A stretch of 64,000 nt of DNA. Origin: Roseivirga sp. UBA6052. Lineage in GTDB: Bacteria > Bacteroidota > Bacteroidia > Cytophagales > Cyclobacteriaceae. Below the pieces are notes generated by a model. That model made no database searches, was not told the origin of the DNA, and saw only the letters and a list, made by a program, of their open reading frames with translations. Where the stretch lies: assembly GCA_002427755.1 (NCBI GenBank), contig DIYO01000001.1:248001-312000 (forward strand), given 5' to 3'. Positions 54,631 to 63,918 of the stretch are shown in pieces. Within the stretch, counting starts at the first letter, position 1, and every line of letters begins with the position of its first letter. The translations under genes and the position numbers were made by a program.

Positions 54631-57600
54631 ATGAATTTGACTCAATTTTCAATAGAAAAGAACAGGATCACATTTATGATTCTGGGTACCATTATCATCC
54701 TTGGGCTGGCTTTATACAGCACCTTGGCACGAGATAGTATGCCCCCTTATACCGTAAGAGTAGCTACGGTTGTTTCTCAATTTCCTGGCGCAAGTCCGGA
54801 AAGAGTTGAGCAATTGGTGACCGATAAGATTGAAAAAGTAGCACAAGAATTACCAGAATTGAAAGAAGTAATGAGCACTTCAAGAACTGGTCTTTCCATT
54901 GTTTCTGTGGTGCTGAAAGACGAAGTTGGACCGGATGAACTGCAAGCGGTATGGGATCGTTTGAGGCGAAAACTCAATGGAATAAAGGGCCTTCCACAGG
55001 GAGTAAATCCAAATTTGAATGATGATGGTATAGGAGAAGTCTACGGTATTGTACTTGGGCTGGTAAGTGATGGTTTTTCTTATGCTGAAATGAAAACCTA
55101 CGCAGATGACCTAAAAGACGCACTCATAAAACTCCCGGATGCTGCCAAAGTAGAAATGGGTGGGGAGCAAGAAGAACGAGTTTTCGTAGAATATGAAGAT
55201 GCGGTTCTGAATGAATATGGATTAACCTCTAGCAAACTACAAGGCATAATTGGGTCCTTAAATATTCTCAGTTCCGGTGGTCAAATCAATCTAGAAGAAG
55301 AAAGAATCATATTAGAACCTACTGGGAATTTTAATTCAGTAGAAGACCTTAAACGGACACTCATTCCTGTAGGAAATGCCGGACAACTCATCTACTTAGA
55401 GGACATTGCCAGAGTAGAAAAAGGCTATATCGAACCTTCGAGACAATTGATAAGAGTGAATGGTAAGAGCGCCATTTCGTTACATATTAATCTTAAGGAA
55501 GGAGCTAATGTTATTCAACTTGGAACAGATGTAAATCAAGTAATGACTGATTTCCAAGCTCAGCTTCCATTCGGTCTTGAGTTAATCAGACTGTCATCAC
55601 TTGATACCTATATAGATTTTAAAATTGGTGATTTCATCGTCAATTTAATTCAAGCAATCACTATCGTTTTTGTAGTGATGCTGATTTTTTTAGGCCTGAG
55701 AACGGGGAGCGTAATTGCCAGTTTAATCCCGATTGTGACCATTATGACCCTAATGCTTATGGGAATCATTGGGGTTGGATTGAATCAGGTTACGCTAGCT
55801 GCTCTGATCATGGCCTTAGGTATGATGGTTGACAATGCCATTGTAGTGGCAGAAACCATTATGGTAAAAATGGAAAATGGTTCCTCAGCGAAGCAATCAG
55901 CTATAGAAGCATGTTCTGAGCTCTTTACACCACTTTTAATTTCTACTCTTACCACATCAGCAGCCTTCTTATCTTTTTACCTGGCGGAATCAACCATGGG
56001 TGATATTGTAGGGCCCATTTTCGTGGTAATCTCCTTGGCCTTACTCTCATCCTGGATTGTGGCATTAACTGTGGTTACCATGTTCTGCTTCCTTTTCTTA
56101 AAGGTAAAACCTAAAGGAGAAGCCAAACCAAGCGCTATTGATAGGGCCATAAATTGGATTAAGGGTTACTATCAGAAGTTGATCATGTTTGCACTACACA
56201 AGAAGAGTTTGGTCATGGTGGCGATCTTCTTGTTATTCTTTGCTTCACTGTTTGGCTTCACTAAACTTCCATTTCTATTCTTTCCAGATAGTGACCGGAA
56301 TATGATTACCGTGGATATTAATCTGCCTTTAGGTACCAGAATTGAAAGTACCACCGCCTTGGTAGAAGAATTGGAAAACTACATAACAGATTCTCTTCTT
56401 GTGAACGAAACTAGAAAAGAAGGTATATCAAGTTGGTCCTCATATATTGGGCAAGGGCCTGAATCATATGATTTAGGCTATTCACCCGATGAAGCGAATT
56501 CCAGTTACGCCCATATTTTAGTGAATACCACAACGGCCGATTTCAACAATTTGATGATCGAAAAAATAGATCAATTCTGTTTTATCAATTTTCCGGGAGC
56601 TGATATCAAAGTAGGATCTTTAGCTGCAGGCGGTGGCGGAACCCCAATAGAGATCAAGGTTTCAGGCGATGACCCGGATCAACTTGCCTTAATTAGCGAG
56701 GCTGTCAAAGTTCGCCTCAATGCTATACAAGGCACAAAGAATGTTAAAGACGACTGGGGACCAAAGAGTAAAAAGTTCGTGGTGAGCATTGATCAATCGA
56801 GAGCACAAACCGCAGGAATCACCAGTCAGGATATTGCAACAAGTTTACAAACAGTTCTAGATGGTTTTACAACTGGTGAATTCAGAGAAGGAGATAAGTC
56901 AATTCCTATTGTTTTGAGAAGTGAAGGAAGCCAGCAGCAAACGCTTCAATCTATAGAAACCATAAATGTAGTAGGACAGAATAATGGTCGAAGTGTACCC
57001 TTAATTCAGGTAGCGAATATTATTCCTCAATGGCAATATTCAAAAATCAAACGCTTGGATATTGTGAGAACAATCAATATTTCGAGTGAATTGAATAGCA
57101 CCGGAAATGCAGCCGCTATCACAAATGAGATTACACCTTGGTTAGAAGAGCAAAGTACAGCTTGGCCGAGTGGTTATTCTTATAAATTTGGTGGTGATGC
57201 TGAGAATACGGCTGAGAATATGGGCGCAGTGATTGCCTATCTACCTCTGTCAGGTTTTCTTATCGTTTTATTGCTAATCATACAATTCAATTCGTTTAGA
57301 AAAATGATTATGGTTTGCTGTACCATTCCTTTAGCAATTATTGGTGTGGTTATCGGCCTAATGACTTTCGGTGAACCTTTTGGATTTATGCCATTTTTAG
57401 GTGTTATATCCCTAGCAGGTATAATTATTAATAATGCCATTGTATTGGTTGATCGCATGGAGATCGAAATGAATGATTATGGCAGGAGTCCGCAGGATGC
57501 GGTTATAGTTGCATGCTTGCAAAGATTCCGCCCCATACTACTCGCTACTTTTACCACGGTCTTAGGTTTGATTCCTTTATACATCAGTGGAGGAGAAATG

Positions 57601-57744
57601 TGGGAGGGGATGGCAGTCTCCATTATGGTTGGACTTTTATTTGGTACAATCATCACTCTTGTATTTATTCCTTCCTTTTATAGCATCCTATTTAAAGTGA
57701 GCTATAAGGATTATCAATTCGATCAGGAGTTAATGGAGGCTTAG
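54631..57744 (+). CDS. RND family efflux permease
   Basis: This inner-membrane drug/metabolite:proton antiporter of 1037 residues is related to AcrB. It has twelve helices in two halves with large periplasmic loops (FPGASPERVEQLVTDKIEKV, and GGDAENTAENMGAV in the second half). In helix 4 the motif GMMVDNAIVVAET keeps the first Asp of the AcrB DD pair but has Asn at the second; in helix 10 the motif is IINNAIVLVDRME, with Asn where AcrB has the relay Lys. This NNAIVLVD form is common among other RND subfamilies, so it probably marks the subfamily rather than inactivity. It closes the three-gene operon. Confidence 0.92.
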   Translation: MNLTQFSIEKNRITFMILGTIIILGLALYSTLARDSMPPYTVRVATVVSQFPGASPERVEQLVTDKIEKVAQELPELKEVMSTSRTGLSIVSVVLKDEVGPDELQAVWDRLRRKLNGIKGLPQGVNPNLNDDGIGEVYGIVLGLVSDGFSYAEMKTYADDLKDALIKLPDAAKVEMGGEQEERVFVEYEDAVLNEYGLTSSKLQGIIGSLNILSSGGQINLEEERIILEPTGNFNSVEDLKRTLIPVGNAGQLIYLEDIARVEKGYIEPSRQLIRVNGKSAISLHINLKEGANVIQLGTDVNQVMTDFQAQLPFGLELIRLSSLDTYIDFKIGDFIVNLIQAITIVFVVMLIFLGLRTGSVIASLIPIVTIMTLMLMGIIGVGLNQVTLAALIMALGMMVDNAIVVAETIMVKMENGSSAKQSAIEACSELFTPLLISTLTTSAAFLSFYLAESTMGDIVGPIFVVISLALLSSWIVALTVVTMFCFLFLKVKPKGEAKPSAIDRAINWIKGYYQKLIMFALHKKSLVMVAIFLLFFASLFGFTKLPFLFFPDSDRNMITVDINLPLGTRIESTTALVEELENYITDSLLVNETRKEGISSWSSYIGQGPESYDLGYSPDEANSSYAHILVNTTTADFNNLMIEKIDQFCFINFPGADIKVGSLAAGGGGTPIEIKVSGDDPDQLALISEAVKVRLNAIQGTKNVKDDWGPKSKKFVVSIDQSRAQTAGITSQDIATSLQTVLDGFTTGEFREGDKSIPIVLRSEGSQQQTLQSIETINVVGQNNGRSVPLIQVANIIPQWQYSKIKRLDIVRTINISSELNSTGNAAAITNEITPWLEEQSTAWPSGYSYKFGGDAENTAENMGAVIAYLPLSGFLIVLLLIIQFNSFRKMIMVCCTIPLAIIGVVIGLMTFGEPFGFMPFLGVISLAGIIINNAIVLVDRMEIEMNDYGRSPQDAVIVACLQRFRPILLATFTTVLGLIPLYISGGEMWEGMAVSIMVGLLFGTIITLVFIPSFYSILFKVSYKDYQFDQELMEA

Positions 57745-57957
57745 GTCGTAGTTTTTTTGTTCTTTAATAGTTAGAATCCATCAGAACTTGCCATTTGACA
57801 TTTGCCATTAGGTTGTTTTTCCCGAAGCAACATATAGGGTAGAGGATAAGATCCGCTACATTGGCATATCTTATAAGCAATGTTTTCGTTGACAAATTGA
57901 ATAGTAGGCCTTACACTAAACCCACGATAATTAATACTTTCTGACTAGTCAGACGGT
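57745..57957. other. Non-coding gap before the PadR gene
   Basis: I see no convincing ORF in the roughly 380 bp between the RND permease stop and the padR-like gene. The first 210 bp contain a short T7 run after the stop and an imperfect GTTG/CAAC hairpin near 57814-57832. The rest is the heptamer repeat and inverted repeats described separately. Confidence 0.5.
57941..57952. promoter_or_regulatory. 12-bp perfect palindrome
   Basis: CTGACTAGTCAG is a perfect palindrome immediately before the heptamer repeat. Its size and symmetry suit a dimeric regulator, possibly for the PadR-permease operon. No match to a known operator is claimed. Confidence 0.35.
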
Positions 57958-58055
57958 CATCTAGCATCTAGCATCTAGCATTAAGCATTAAGCATCAAGC
58001 ATCAAGCATCAAGCATCAAGCATCAAGCATCAAGCATCAAGCATCAAGCATCAAG
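57958..58055. repeat. Heptamer tandem repeat, 14 units
   Basis: Fourteen contiguous 7-bp units are present: three CATCTAG, two CATTAAG and nine CATCAAG. The last nine are identical. The array lies 68 bp upstream of the padR-like start, so copy number could change spacing within the control region. Seven bases is out of frame with codons but no coding frame crosses it. Confidence 0.95.
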
Positions 58056-58062
58056 CAAAAAT

Positions 58063-58125
58063 ATTTATTCTCTTTTTCGAAACATATTTAATTCTTGTAT
58101 GTTTATTACGGAAAAGAGAATAAAT
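58063..58125. promoter_or_regulatory. Nested inverted repeats at the padR start
   Basis: Outer arms of 14 bp are perfect (ATTTATTCTCTTTT at 58063-58076, AAAAGAGAATAAAT at 58112-58125) and include the first two bases of the ATG. Inside them a second perfect 7-bp pair (AAACATA at 58080-58086, TATGTTT at 58098-58104) spans the likely promoter. PadR proteins bind inverted ATGT/ACAT-type sites, so autoregulation is plausible. Confidence 0.55.
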
Positions 58126-58462
58126 GAAAAAGCTTAGCTTAGGTGCATTCGAGGAGTTGGTATTGCTTACAATAGGGGTGTTGCAAGACAATGCTTATGG
58201 CGTAACCATTAAAATGGAACTCGAAAGTCAACTCAATAAATCTATAAGTCTTGGGGCTCTATACGGTGCTTTACAGCGCCTTGAAGAAAAAGGCTGGGTA
58301 GATTCTAGAGTTGGCGGCATTACTGAGAAACAAGGGGGTAGGAGAAAGCAGTATTACGATATCACAAAGAATGGTATTGCGGCATTGCAAGAGGTCAGGT
58401 CAATGCGTAATGAATTATTCGATCGTATTCCACAATCCAAAATCAACTTCCTCAATTCATGA
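58124..58462 (+). CDS. PadR family transcriptional regulator
   Basis: This winged-helix regulator of 112 residues has the PadR pattern LGAFEELVLLTIGVLQDNAYGVTI, then SLGALYGALQRLEEKGWVDSR, GRRKQYYDITKNGIAAL. It lacks the long C-terminal dimerisation helix domain, so it belongs to the short PadR class. Its stop overlaps the permease gene as ATGA, the usual PadR-permease arrangement in Cytophagales. It probably represses its own operon through the repeats around its start. Confidence 0.92.
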   Translation: MKKLSLGAFEELVLLTIGVLQDNAYGVTIKMELESQLNKSISLGALYGALQRLEEKGWVDSRVGGITEKQGGRRKQYYDITKNGIAALQEVRSMRNELFDRIPQSKINFLNS

Positions 58463-61065
58463 GTTCAAAAACTCAAAATATTAAACCTCCCAGATTGGCC
58501 AAATGGTTATTACAGAGCTTTTGCTCTTATGACTATTTATCAACAGCACTTTGGGACTTGGAGGAACTCTTTCAGTACAATGTAGAAACGAAAGGTCAGC
58601 GCAAGGCCAAATGGATCTACTTCAAAGAATCCTTAAGCATTATTTCTCATCTCTATTTCAAAGGTCACAGTCAATACTCATTAAATACAACCGCTATGCT
58701 CAAAAACAACATCATAATCGCATTAAGAAACTTCAAAAAGCACAAAAATTACACGCTACTTAACATCATTGGACTGAGCTCAGGACTAATGATTTTTTTG
58801 CTGATTACTTTATTCACTTCATACGAATTCAGTTATGATAAATATCATGAGGCTTCAGACAGGATCTATAGAGTCTATAAAAGTTTCGATACTCGAGATG
58901 GTCTTTATACTGACTCTGGTACACCTGGTCCATTGGCAAATGCTTTGACCTCTGAATTCCCGGAAGTAGAAGCTGCCGCAAGATTCAGTAAATGGAGAAA
59001 TCAACTTATGGTAGCAAATGGCAACAGCTTCTTAGAGCCTGCCTTGCATGCTGTAGATCCTTCTGTTTTTAACATCTTCAGTTTTGAACTCTTAGATGGT
59101 TCTAAAGACAAACTCCTTAGTTACGGACCAAATATTGCCATTTCGGAAACAACCGCTCAGAAATACTTTGGTAAAACTGAGGTGGTTAATGAAACTATGA
59201 AATTAGATGGTGAAATGCCATTTACTGTCACAGCTGTTTTTAAGGATATGCCTGAAAACTCTCATTTTAAAATGAACATTATTGCTCATTTTGAATGGGC
59301 ACAAAATACATTTAATCAGAATCTAACCAACTGGAATAACAATCCATATTACACTTACATAAAACTCAAGGAAGGCACAGATGCTAGCTCTTTGGAGGCC
59401 AAATTACCTCAGATTAGAGCCAAATTTGCAGATGACCCAATTGACGAAGATGGACAGATGTATGACTATTACTTGCAGCCGCTTGAAGAAGTACATTTTT
59501 CTAAAGACATACTGGGTAGCATGGGAGAGTATGCCGATGCACAAAGGCTTCAAATCTTCAACCTGATTGCCATCATTGTGCTGGTTATGGCAAGTATCAA
59601 CTATGTTAATCTGGCCACGGCAAGAGCAATGGTAAGGGTGAGAGAAACAGGTATAAGAAAAATATTAGGAGCTAAGAAATACAGTCTACTCAGTCAGTTT
59701 TTGATAGAGTCCGGATTTCTAGTGTTTCTTTCTCTAGCTGCCGCAATTGTTCTTGCAAACCTTCTTATTCCAGCCTTCTCATACTTTATAGACAGACCTC
59801 TAGATTTTGCTTTAGATAGTCCTTTATTCTGGTTACAAATCTTAGGATTGGGATTTGTTCTAACACTTGCTTCAGGTTTGTATCCGGCATTTCTCATGTC
59901 ATCCTTCAACCCGTTATGGGCCATCAGGTCTAAGACCGGTAAGACCAGTAGCAACTATTTGAGAAACGGATTGGTGGTTTTGCAATTCGGGCTTTCTGCT
60001 ATTCTGATATTCTCAGCACTCGTTTTAAAAGAGCAACTGTCTTTTATCGACAATGTAGATACCGGTTATACGCGAGATAATATAATGATCCTAAGTACCA
60101 GAGATGATGCAATTGATGACAATCTTAATACTTATATGGATCAACTCTTTCAGGTGTCAGGTGTTGATGCAGTAGCAACAAGCTGGTCGCTTCCGACTAA
60201 TGTTACTTCCAATGCACAAGCTAACTGGCCAGGAATTACAGATGCAGAACGTATCCAAATGTTCATGCTTGGGGTTACTCATGGGTTTTTCGATCTCTAT
60301 GAGATCGATTTTATTGAAGGAAGAGCATTCGACAGAGAGATTAAAACAGATAGATCTGCCATCATTCTAAATGAGGCCGCAGTAAAGGCATTTGGTTGGG
60401 ATGATCCGATAGGAAGAGAAATGATTAGACAAAACGGGCGTAAAGCAACAGTTATCGGGGTAGTAAAAGATTTCAACATCAAATCACTAAAGCAAGAGAT
60501 TGAACCTCTTCAAATTGTTTTGAATCCAAATTACGCAAGACTCGCCATAAAACTATCTGGTGACGTTTCTTCCACCATGGCACAAGTAGAAGAGGTATAT
60601 GAAAGCTTTAGTCCTGCCTACCCTTTTGAATACACCTACTTCGAAGACATCTATGATAGAGCTTATACGGATGACACAAAAACAGGCCAGCTTACATTGA
60701 TTTTCTCAGTTTTGGCTATCGTTATTGCTTGCTTGGGACTGTATGGTTTAGCTTCTCATAAAGTAGCATTGAGAATTAAAGAGTTGGGAGTTAGAAAGGT
60801 AATGGGGGCAAGTGCTATTCAAATCGCGAAGTTATTGTTCAAAGATTTTGCAACACTTATTACCATTGCATTCTTAATCACAGGGCCTATTGCTTATTTG
60901 ATGATGAATAGCTGGCTTGAAGACTATGCTTTCCACATAAGCCTCGGTGTGCTGCCTTTTGTACTTACGCTGATTCTTTTATTTGTATTTGCGAGTATAA
61001 CTGTCGGTTTTAGGACATATAAAGCATCTATAAGTAATCCAGTTTTGGCCTTAAGGGACGAATAA
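58459..61065 (+). CDS. FtsX/MacB-type permease with prefix domain
   Basis: This inner-membrane protein of 868 residues begins with a cytoplasmic prefix of about 75 residues (PPRLAKWLLQSFCSYDYLSTALWDLEELFQ) characteristic of the permease-prefix class that is encoded beside short PadR regulators. Then come a first helix near 105-125, a MacB-type periplasmic domain, three helices (about 365-500), a second periplasmic domain and a last set of helices with the motif SHKVALRIKELGVRKVMGAS. The doubled FtsX layout indicates a complete ABC exporter permease; no ATPase is in the window. The substrate is unknown. Confidence 0.9.
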   Translation: MSSKTQNIKPPRLAKWLLQSFCSYDYLSTALWDLEELFQYNVETKGQRKAKWIYFKESLSIISHLYFKGHSQYSLNTTAMLKNNIIIALRNFKKHKNYTLLNIIGLSSGLMIFLLITLFTSYEFSYDKYHEASDRIYRVYKSFDTRDGLYTDSGTPGPLANALTSEFPEVEAAARFSKWRNQLMVANGNSFLEPALHAVDPSVFNIFSFELLDGSKDKLLSYGPNIAISETTAQKYFGKTEVVNETMKLDGEMPFTVTAVFKDMPENSHFKMNIIAHFEWAQNTFNQNLTNWNNNPYYTYIKLKEGTDASSLEAKLPQIRAKFADDPIDEDGQMYDYYLQPLEEVHFSKDILGSMGEYADAQRLQIFNLIAIIVLVMASINYVNLATARAMVRVRETGIRKILGAKKYSLLSQFLIESGFLVFLSLAAAIVLANLLIPAFSYFIDRPLDFALDSPLFWLQILGLGFVLTLASGLYPAFLMSSFNPLWAIRSKTGKTSSNYLRNGLVVLQFGLSAILIFSALVLKEQLSFIDNVDTGYTRDNIMILSTRDDAIDDNLNTYMDQLFQVSGVDAVATSWSLPTNVTSNAQANWPGITDAERIQMFMLGVTHGFFDLYEIDFIEGRAFDREIKTDRSAIILNEAAVKAFGWDDPIGREMIRQNGRKATVIGVVKDFNIKSLKQEIEPLQIVLNPNYARLAIKLSGDVSSTMAQVEEVYESFSPAYPFEYTYFEDIYDRAYTDDTKTGQLTLIFSVLAIVIACLGLYGLASHKVALRIKELGVRKVMGASAIQIAKLLFKDFATLITIAFLITGPIAYLMMNSWLEDYAFHISLGVLPFVLTLILLFVFASITVGFRTYKASISNPVLALRDE

Positions 61066-61088
61066 GAACATAATTAATCTAAAGAATT

Positions 61089-61124
61089 AGAGAGAGTTAG
61101 AAATATCTAGCTCTCTCTTTTTGT
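61089..61124. terminator. Terminator between convergent genes
   Basis: A 12-bp stem (AGAGAGAGTTAG / CTAGCTCTCTCT, one wobble pair) with a 6-nt loop is followed by TTTTTG on the plus strand. It can serve the permease operon and perhaps also the porin-like gene on the other strand. Confidence 0.85.
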
Positions 61125-61136
61125 TTTATTGCACAA

Positions 61137-62423
61137 TCAGTTAATCGAAATTTGATACTGTAGGACAATCATATTTCTTCTGTCGCTTACAGATACATCA
61201 CCATTAACTTCCTCATTAAAAACTGGTCTATTCTGCAAGCCTAAAGTCAACTTATTATTGTGGCCTTTGAGATAATAATTTACACCTAAATCATAGGTGA
61301 TCATGGGGTCATTGAGTCTCTCAAAAGTTGAATATTGAATTGCCACATTAGGCTGAAGTTGAGTAGTGTAGATCTCACCTTGTTTTCTTTTCATGAGAAA
61401 GCCCAATTGAAAGAAAATAGTGTTTCCTGTACCCATCATGGGGAAGGCATTTCCTGCACCATTAAATGATGATCCACCTTCTGTGAATCCATTGGCTCCT
61501 AAATTTCGAATATAGTTTGGACCGAAATCAGTATAGAAATAACCAAGGTAGGAGGTAAGTGCGGTACCTAGATTTGGATTGACGGGCTGATCATAAAAAA
61601 CTTCTGCGGTCCAAGCCATGAAATTATGCTGAACTTCAATTCCTTGATTGAGTGAAGCCATCATATCTTTTTGATACATTAAACCAGCTCCAAGATTGAA
61701 AATGCGCTTCTTGCCCAAATATGTACCGACTCCACCGCTGAATGGAAGCAAGTTGCTTTCATTGTCTAAAAATTCATATTTCAGATATCCTGAATATCTG
61801 ATATTCTCTCTTCCTAATGCAAAATCTGCCTGGCCTTCTCTGGGTTCAACACCGAACGTAGTGGGTTCTTTAATGGCTAAGACATAGTCAAACTTGCCGA
61901 TTTGACCTTTGGCCCAGACTCCTAGCGTTCTTCCGAGGTCATCGTTTCGATTAACCGTGGACAAAGAAAAGAGTGGTGCATCAAGTGCCATATAAGAAAG
62001 CGTAGATCTAACATTCCAACGCGATTGACCTCCCCAAGCAGATTCGCCTATTCCAATTTCAAGAGCATCTGAAACTTTGTATTCAACATAGTAGTCTAAG
62101 AGATCCAGCACAAAGCCTGATTCAGTCCTTTCATTCAGGTTATTATTACCCATTAAAACAAATACATATACTCTCTTGGATAACCGGCTTGCTAAGCCAA
62201 TTCTTACTCTTCTAATAGAGAAATCAAGCGCATTGTTGATGGTATCATTATCTATATGAGTACCTGGATTCATTTCCGTGTAGCGTGTCCAGAATTGTCC
62301 TCTAATGGCTGCTTTTATATAAGTGTCTCCTGTTGGGTCTAGGTTGAGCTTTAGTTTTTCACTTTGCCCTTGAATGGTGAATGGAAGTAAGATCAGCAGT
62401 ATAAAAAATGGCAAAAAACGCAT
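61137..62423 (-). CDS. Porin-like outer-membrane protein
   Basis: This outer-membrane beta-barrel protein of about 428 residues starts at the ATG at 62423, which gives a signal peptide (MRFLPFFILLILLPFTIQGQ); the longer frame adds 25 residues without signal character. Repeating beta strands with aromatic girdle residues (IRGQFWTRYTEMNPGTH, RVRIGLASRLSKRVYVFVLMG, YLKYEFLDNES, ALTSYLGYFYTDFGP) and a terminal strand NMIVLQYQISIN suggest a 16-stranded porin of the phosphate-selective/OprP-like type. Specificity cannot be read. The upstream neighbour, 181 bp away, is the kinase gene. Confidence 0.78.
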   Translation of the reverse strand: MRFLPFFILLILLPFTIQGQSEKLKLNLDPTGDTYIKAAIRGQFWTRYTEMNPGTHIDNDTINNALDFSIRRVRIGLASRLSKRVYVFVLMGNNNLNERTESGFVLDLLDYYVEYKVSDALEIGIGESAWGGQSRWNVRSTLSYMALDAPLFSLSTVNRNDDLGRTLGVWAKGQIGKFDYVLAIKEPTTFGVEPREGQADFALGRENIRYSGYLKYEFLDNESNLLPFSGGVGTYLGKKRIFNLGAGLMYQKDMMASLNQGIEVQHNFMAWTAEVFYDQPVNPNLGTALTSYLGYFYTDFGPNYIRNLGANGFTEGGSSFNGAGNAFPMMGTGNTIFFQLGFLMKRKQGEIYTTQLQPNVAIQYSTFERLNDPMITYDLGVNYYLKGHNNKLTLGLQNRPVFNEEVNGDVSVSDRRNMIVLQYQISIN

Positions 62424-62604
62424 AGCCTTCGACTCTTTTGATCTATATACAATTTCGCTTAAAATCGGACGAAACGGATTGAAAATATCATATTTCAATG
62501 CAAAGGATTGCTGAAAGAAATAACTAAACTATTAATAACGAAAAGTATTTATAAACATCTATTAATCAATAGCTTATGATTAGTAAAAAACAAAGGGTTA
62601 TCAG

Positions 62605-63918
62605 CTATGCTGGTAGACTAATTACAAACTCTGTCTTATCATCTTTTCTTTGATAGTTTAACGTGCCTTTATGTGCTAAAACGATTTTACGAGAAAGGGC
62701 TAGACCAATTCCGGAACCCTTCTTTTTTGTGGTAAAAAATGGTACAAAAATCTCTTGCTCCAATTGACCCACTACACCCGGGCCATTATCAGTCACACTA
62801 ATTCTAATATGTTCTTGATGGTCTTCAACGTCTAAAGCAATTCGTCCATTAGGGTTTTCACGGACTGCATCAAAGGCATTGTTGAGCAAATTGATCAAAA
62901 CCTGAGTGATTAATGACTTATCAATTGGGATCTCAGATTTTAGAGAGTCGTTTATTTCAAACAGTACATCTTCATTAGGTTTAACTAAAACCGTGATGGA
63001 TTCAATCAAATCAGTTGATGAAACTAAGGTGACTTGAGGCTCAATGGTCTTATTGATCTGCTTATAAGCATTAACAAAGCCTAATATACCTTCAGTTCTT
63101 TCTTCTATAGCTAGCAAGCTTTTTACTACTTTTTGTTGGTCTTTTTCAGATAGTAAAGTCAGCTGTTCACCATCGATTAATTTTTTGTTGACAATTTGAG
63201 TCAATGATAGGATAGGGGTTGCAGAATTCATGATCTCATGAGTCATTACCCGCATGAGTTTTTGGTAACTCTCTAATTCTTTTACTTCCAATGAATTTCT
63301 TATATCAGTAAGTGAAGTTAGCCGATAGGCATCTCCCTTTAATTTGAAGACTTCAGTGCTAACCAGCAGCTTTTGCTCATTCTGATGGTCTGTCCACGCA
63401 GATGAAATATCCTCTTCAGAAGTCATAGCCTTATAAATAAGTGGATAAGAATGCTTTAAAACATCAATATTAATAATGCTCTGTGCATCTAATAATTGCT
63501 TAAATGCCTTATTAGAAAACATAATCTCACCGTTTTCTCTAAAGCATATTACGGCTACGGAGATATGTCTTAATACCGTTTGAAGCAGTTTAATTTCAGC
63601 CGCACGGCTAGTTTGTAAGTCTTCCATGCCTTGAGTTATCAGCTCATAGGCCTCCTGTAGCGCTTTAGAATTCGTTTTCTTTTGGTAGGCTCTATTGAAG
63701 TCTCCATACCTCATAGATTGTAAGAATTGAGCCCAGTTCCTTTCCTGACTTTGTAGTTTCCAAGTAAGTTCGAAAACTACAAATAACATGATACCGCCAA
63801 ACATGTATGGTGTATAAACTAAATCTGTTTCTAGATAAGAATAGATCATCCCCAGAGATAGCAAGACGATAAGCAGAACTCTTATGAGTATGACTAGAAA
63901 GCCTTTATTAAAGATCAT
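62605..63918 (-). CDS. NtrY-like sensor histidine kinase
   Basis: This membrane kinase of 437 residues has two N-terminal helices (within residues 1-50) and no large periplasmic domain, then a PAS-like region (about 105-215), a HisKA helix with MRVMTHEIMNSATPI (phosphoacceptor His near 227), and a HATPase domain with LINLLNNAFDAV, DNGPGV and TKKKGSGIGLALSRKI. It is the partner of the NtrC-family regulator whose last codons overlap its start by 11 bp. The signal is probably intracellular or membrane-borne; it is unknown. Confidence 0.9.
   Translation of the reverse strand: MIFNKGFLVILIRVLLIVLLSLGMIYSYLETDLVYTPYMFGGIMLFVVFELTWKLQSQERNWAQFLQSMRYGDFNRAYQKKTNSKALQEAYELITQGMEDLQTSRAAEIKLLQTVLRHISVAVICFRENGEIMFSNKAFKQLLDAQSIINIDVLKHSYPLIYKAMTSEEDISSAWTDHQNEQKLLVSTEVFKLKGDAYRLTSLTDIRNSLEVKELESYQKLMRVMTHEIMNSATPILSLTQIVNKKLIDGEQLTLLSEKDQQKVVKSLLAIEERTEGILGFVNAYKQINKTIEPQVTLVSSTDLIESITVLVKPNEDVLFEINDSLKSEIPIDKSLITQVLINLLNNAFDAVRENPNGRIALDVEDHQEHIRISVTDNGPGVVGQLEQEIFVPFFTTKKKGSGIGLALSRKIVLAHKGTLNYQRKDDKTEFVISLPA

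Noticed and set aside
54631..57744. Loss of the proton-relay Asp and Lys as a sign that the RND permease is inactive
   Set aside because: The VDNAIVV and NNAIVLVD forms are common in other RND subfamilies, so this is probably a subfamily trait.
57958..58055. The heptamer array as a CRISPR array
   Set aside because: Units are 7 bp and contiguous with no spacers, and no cas gene is near.
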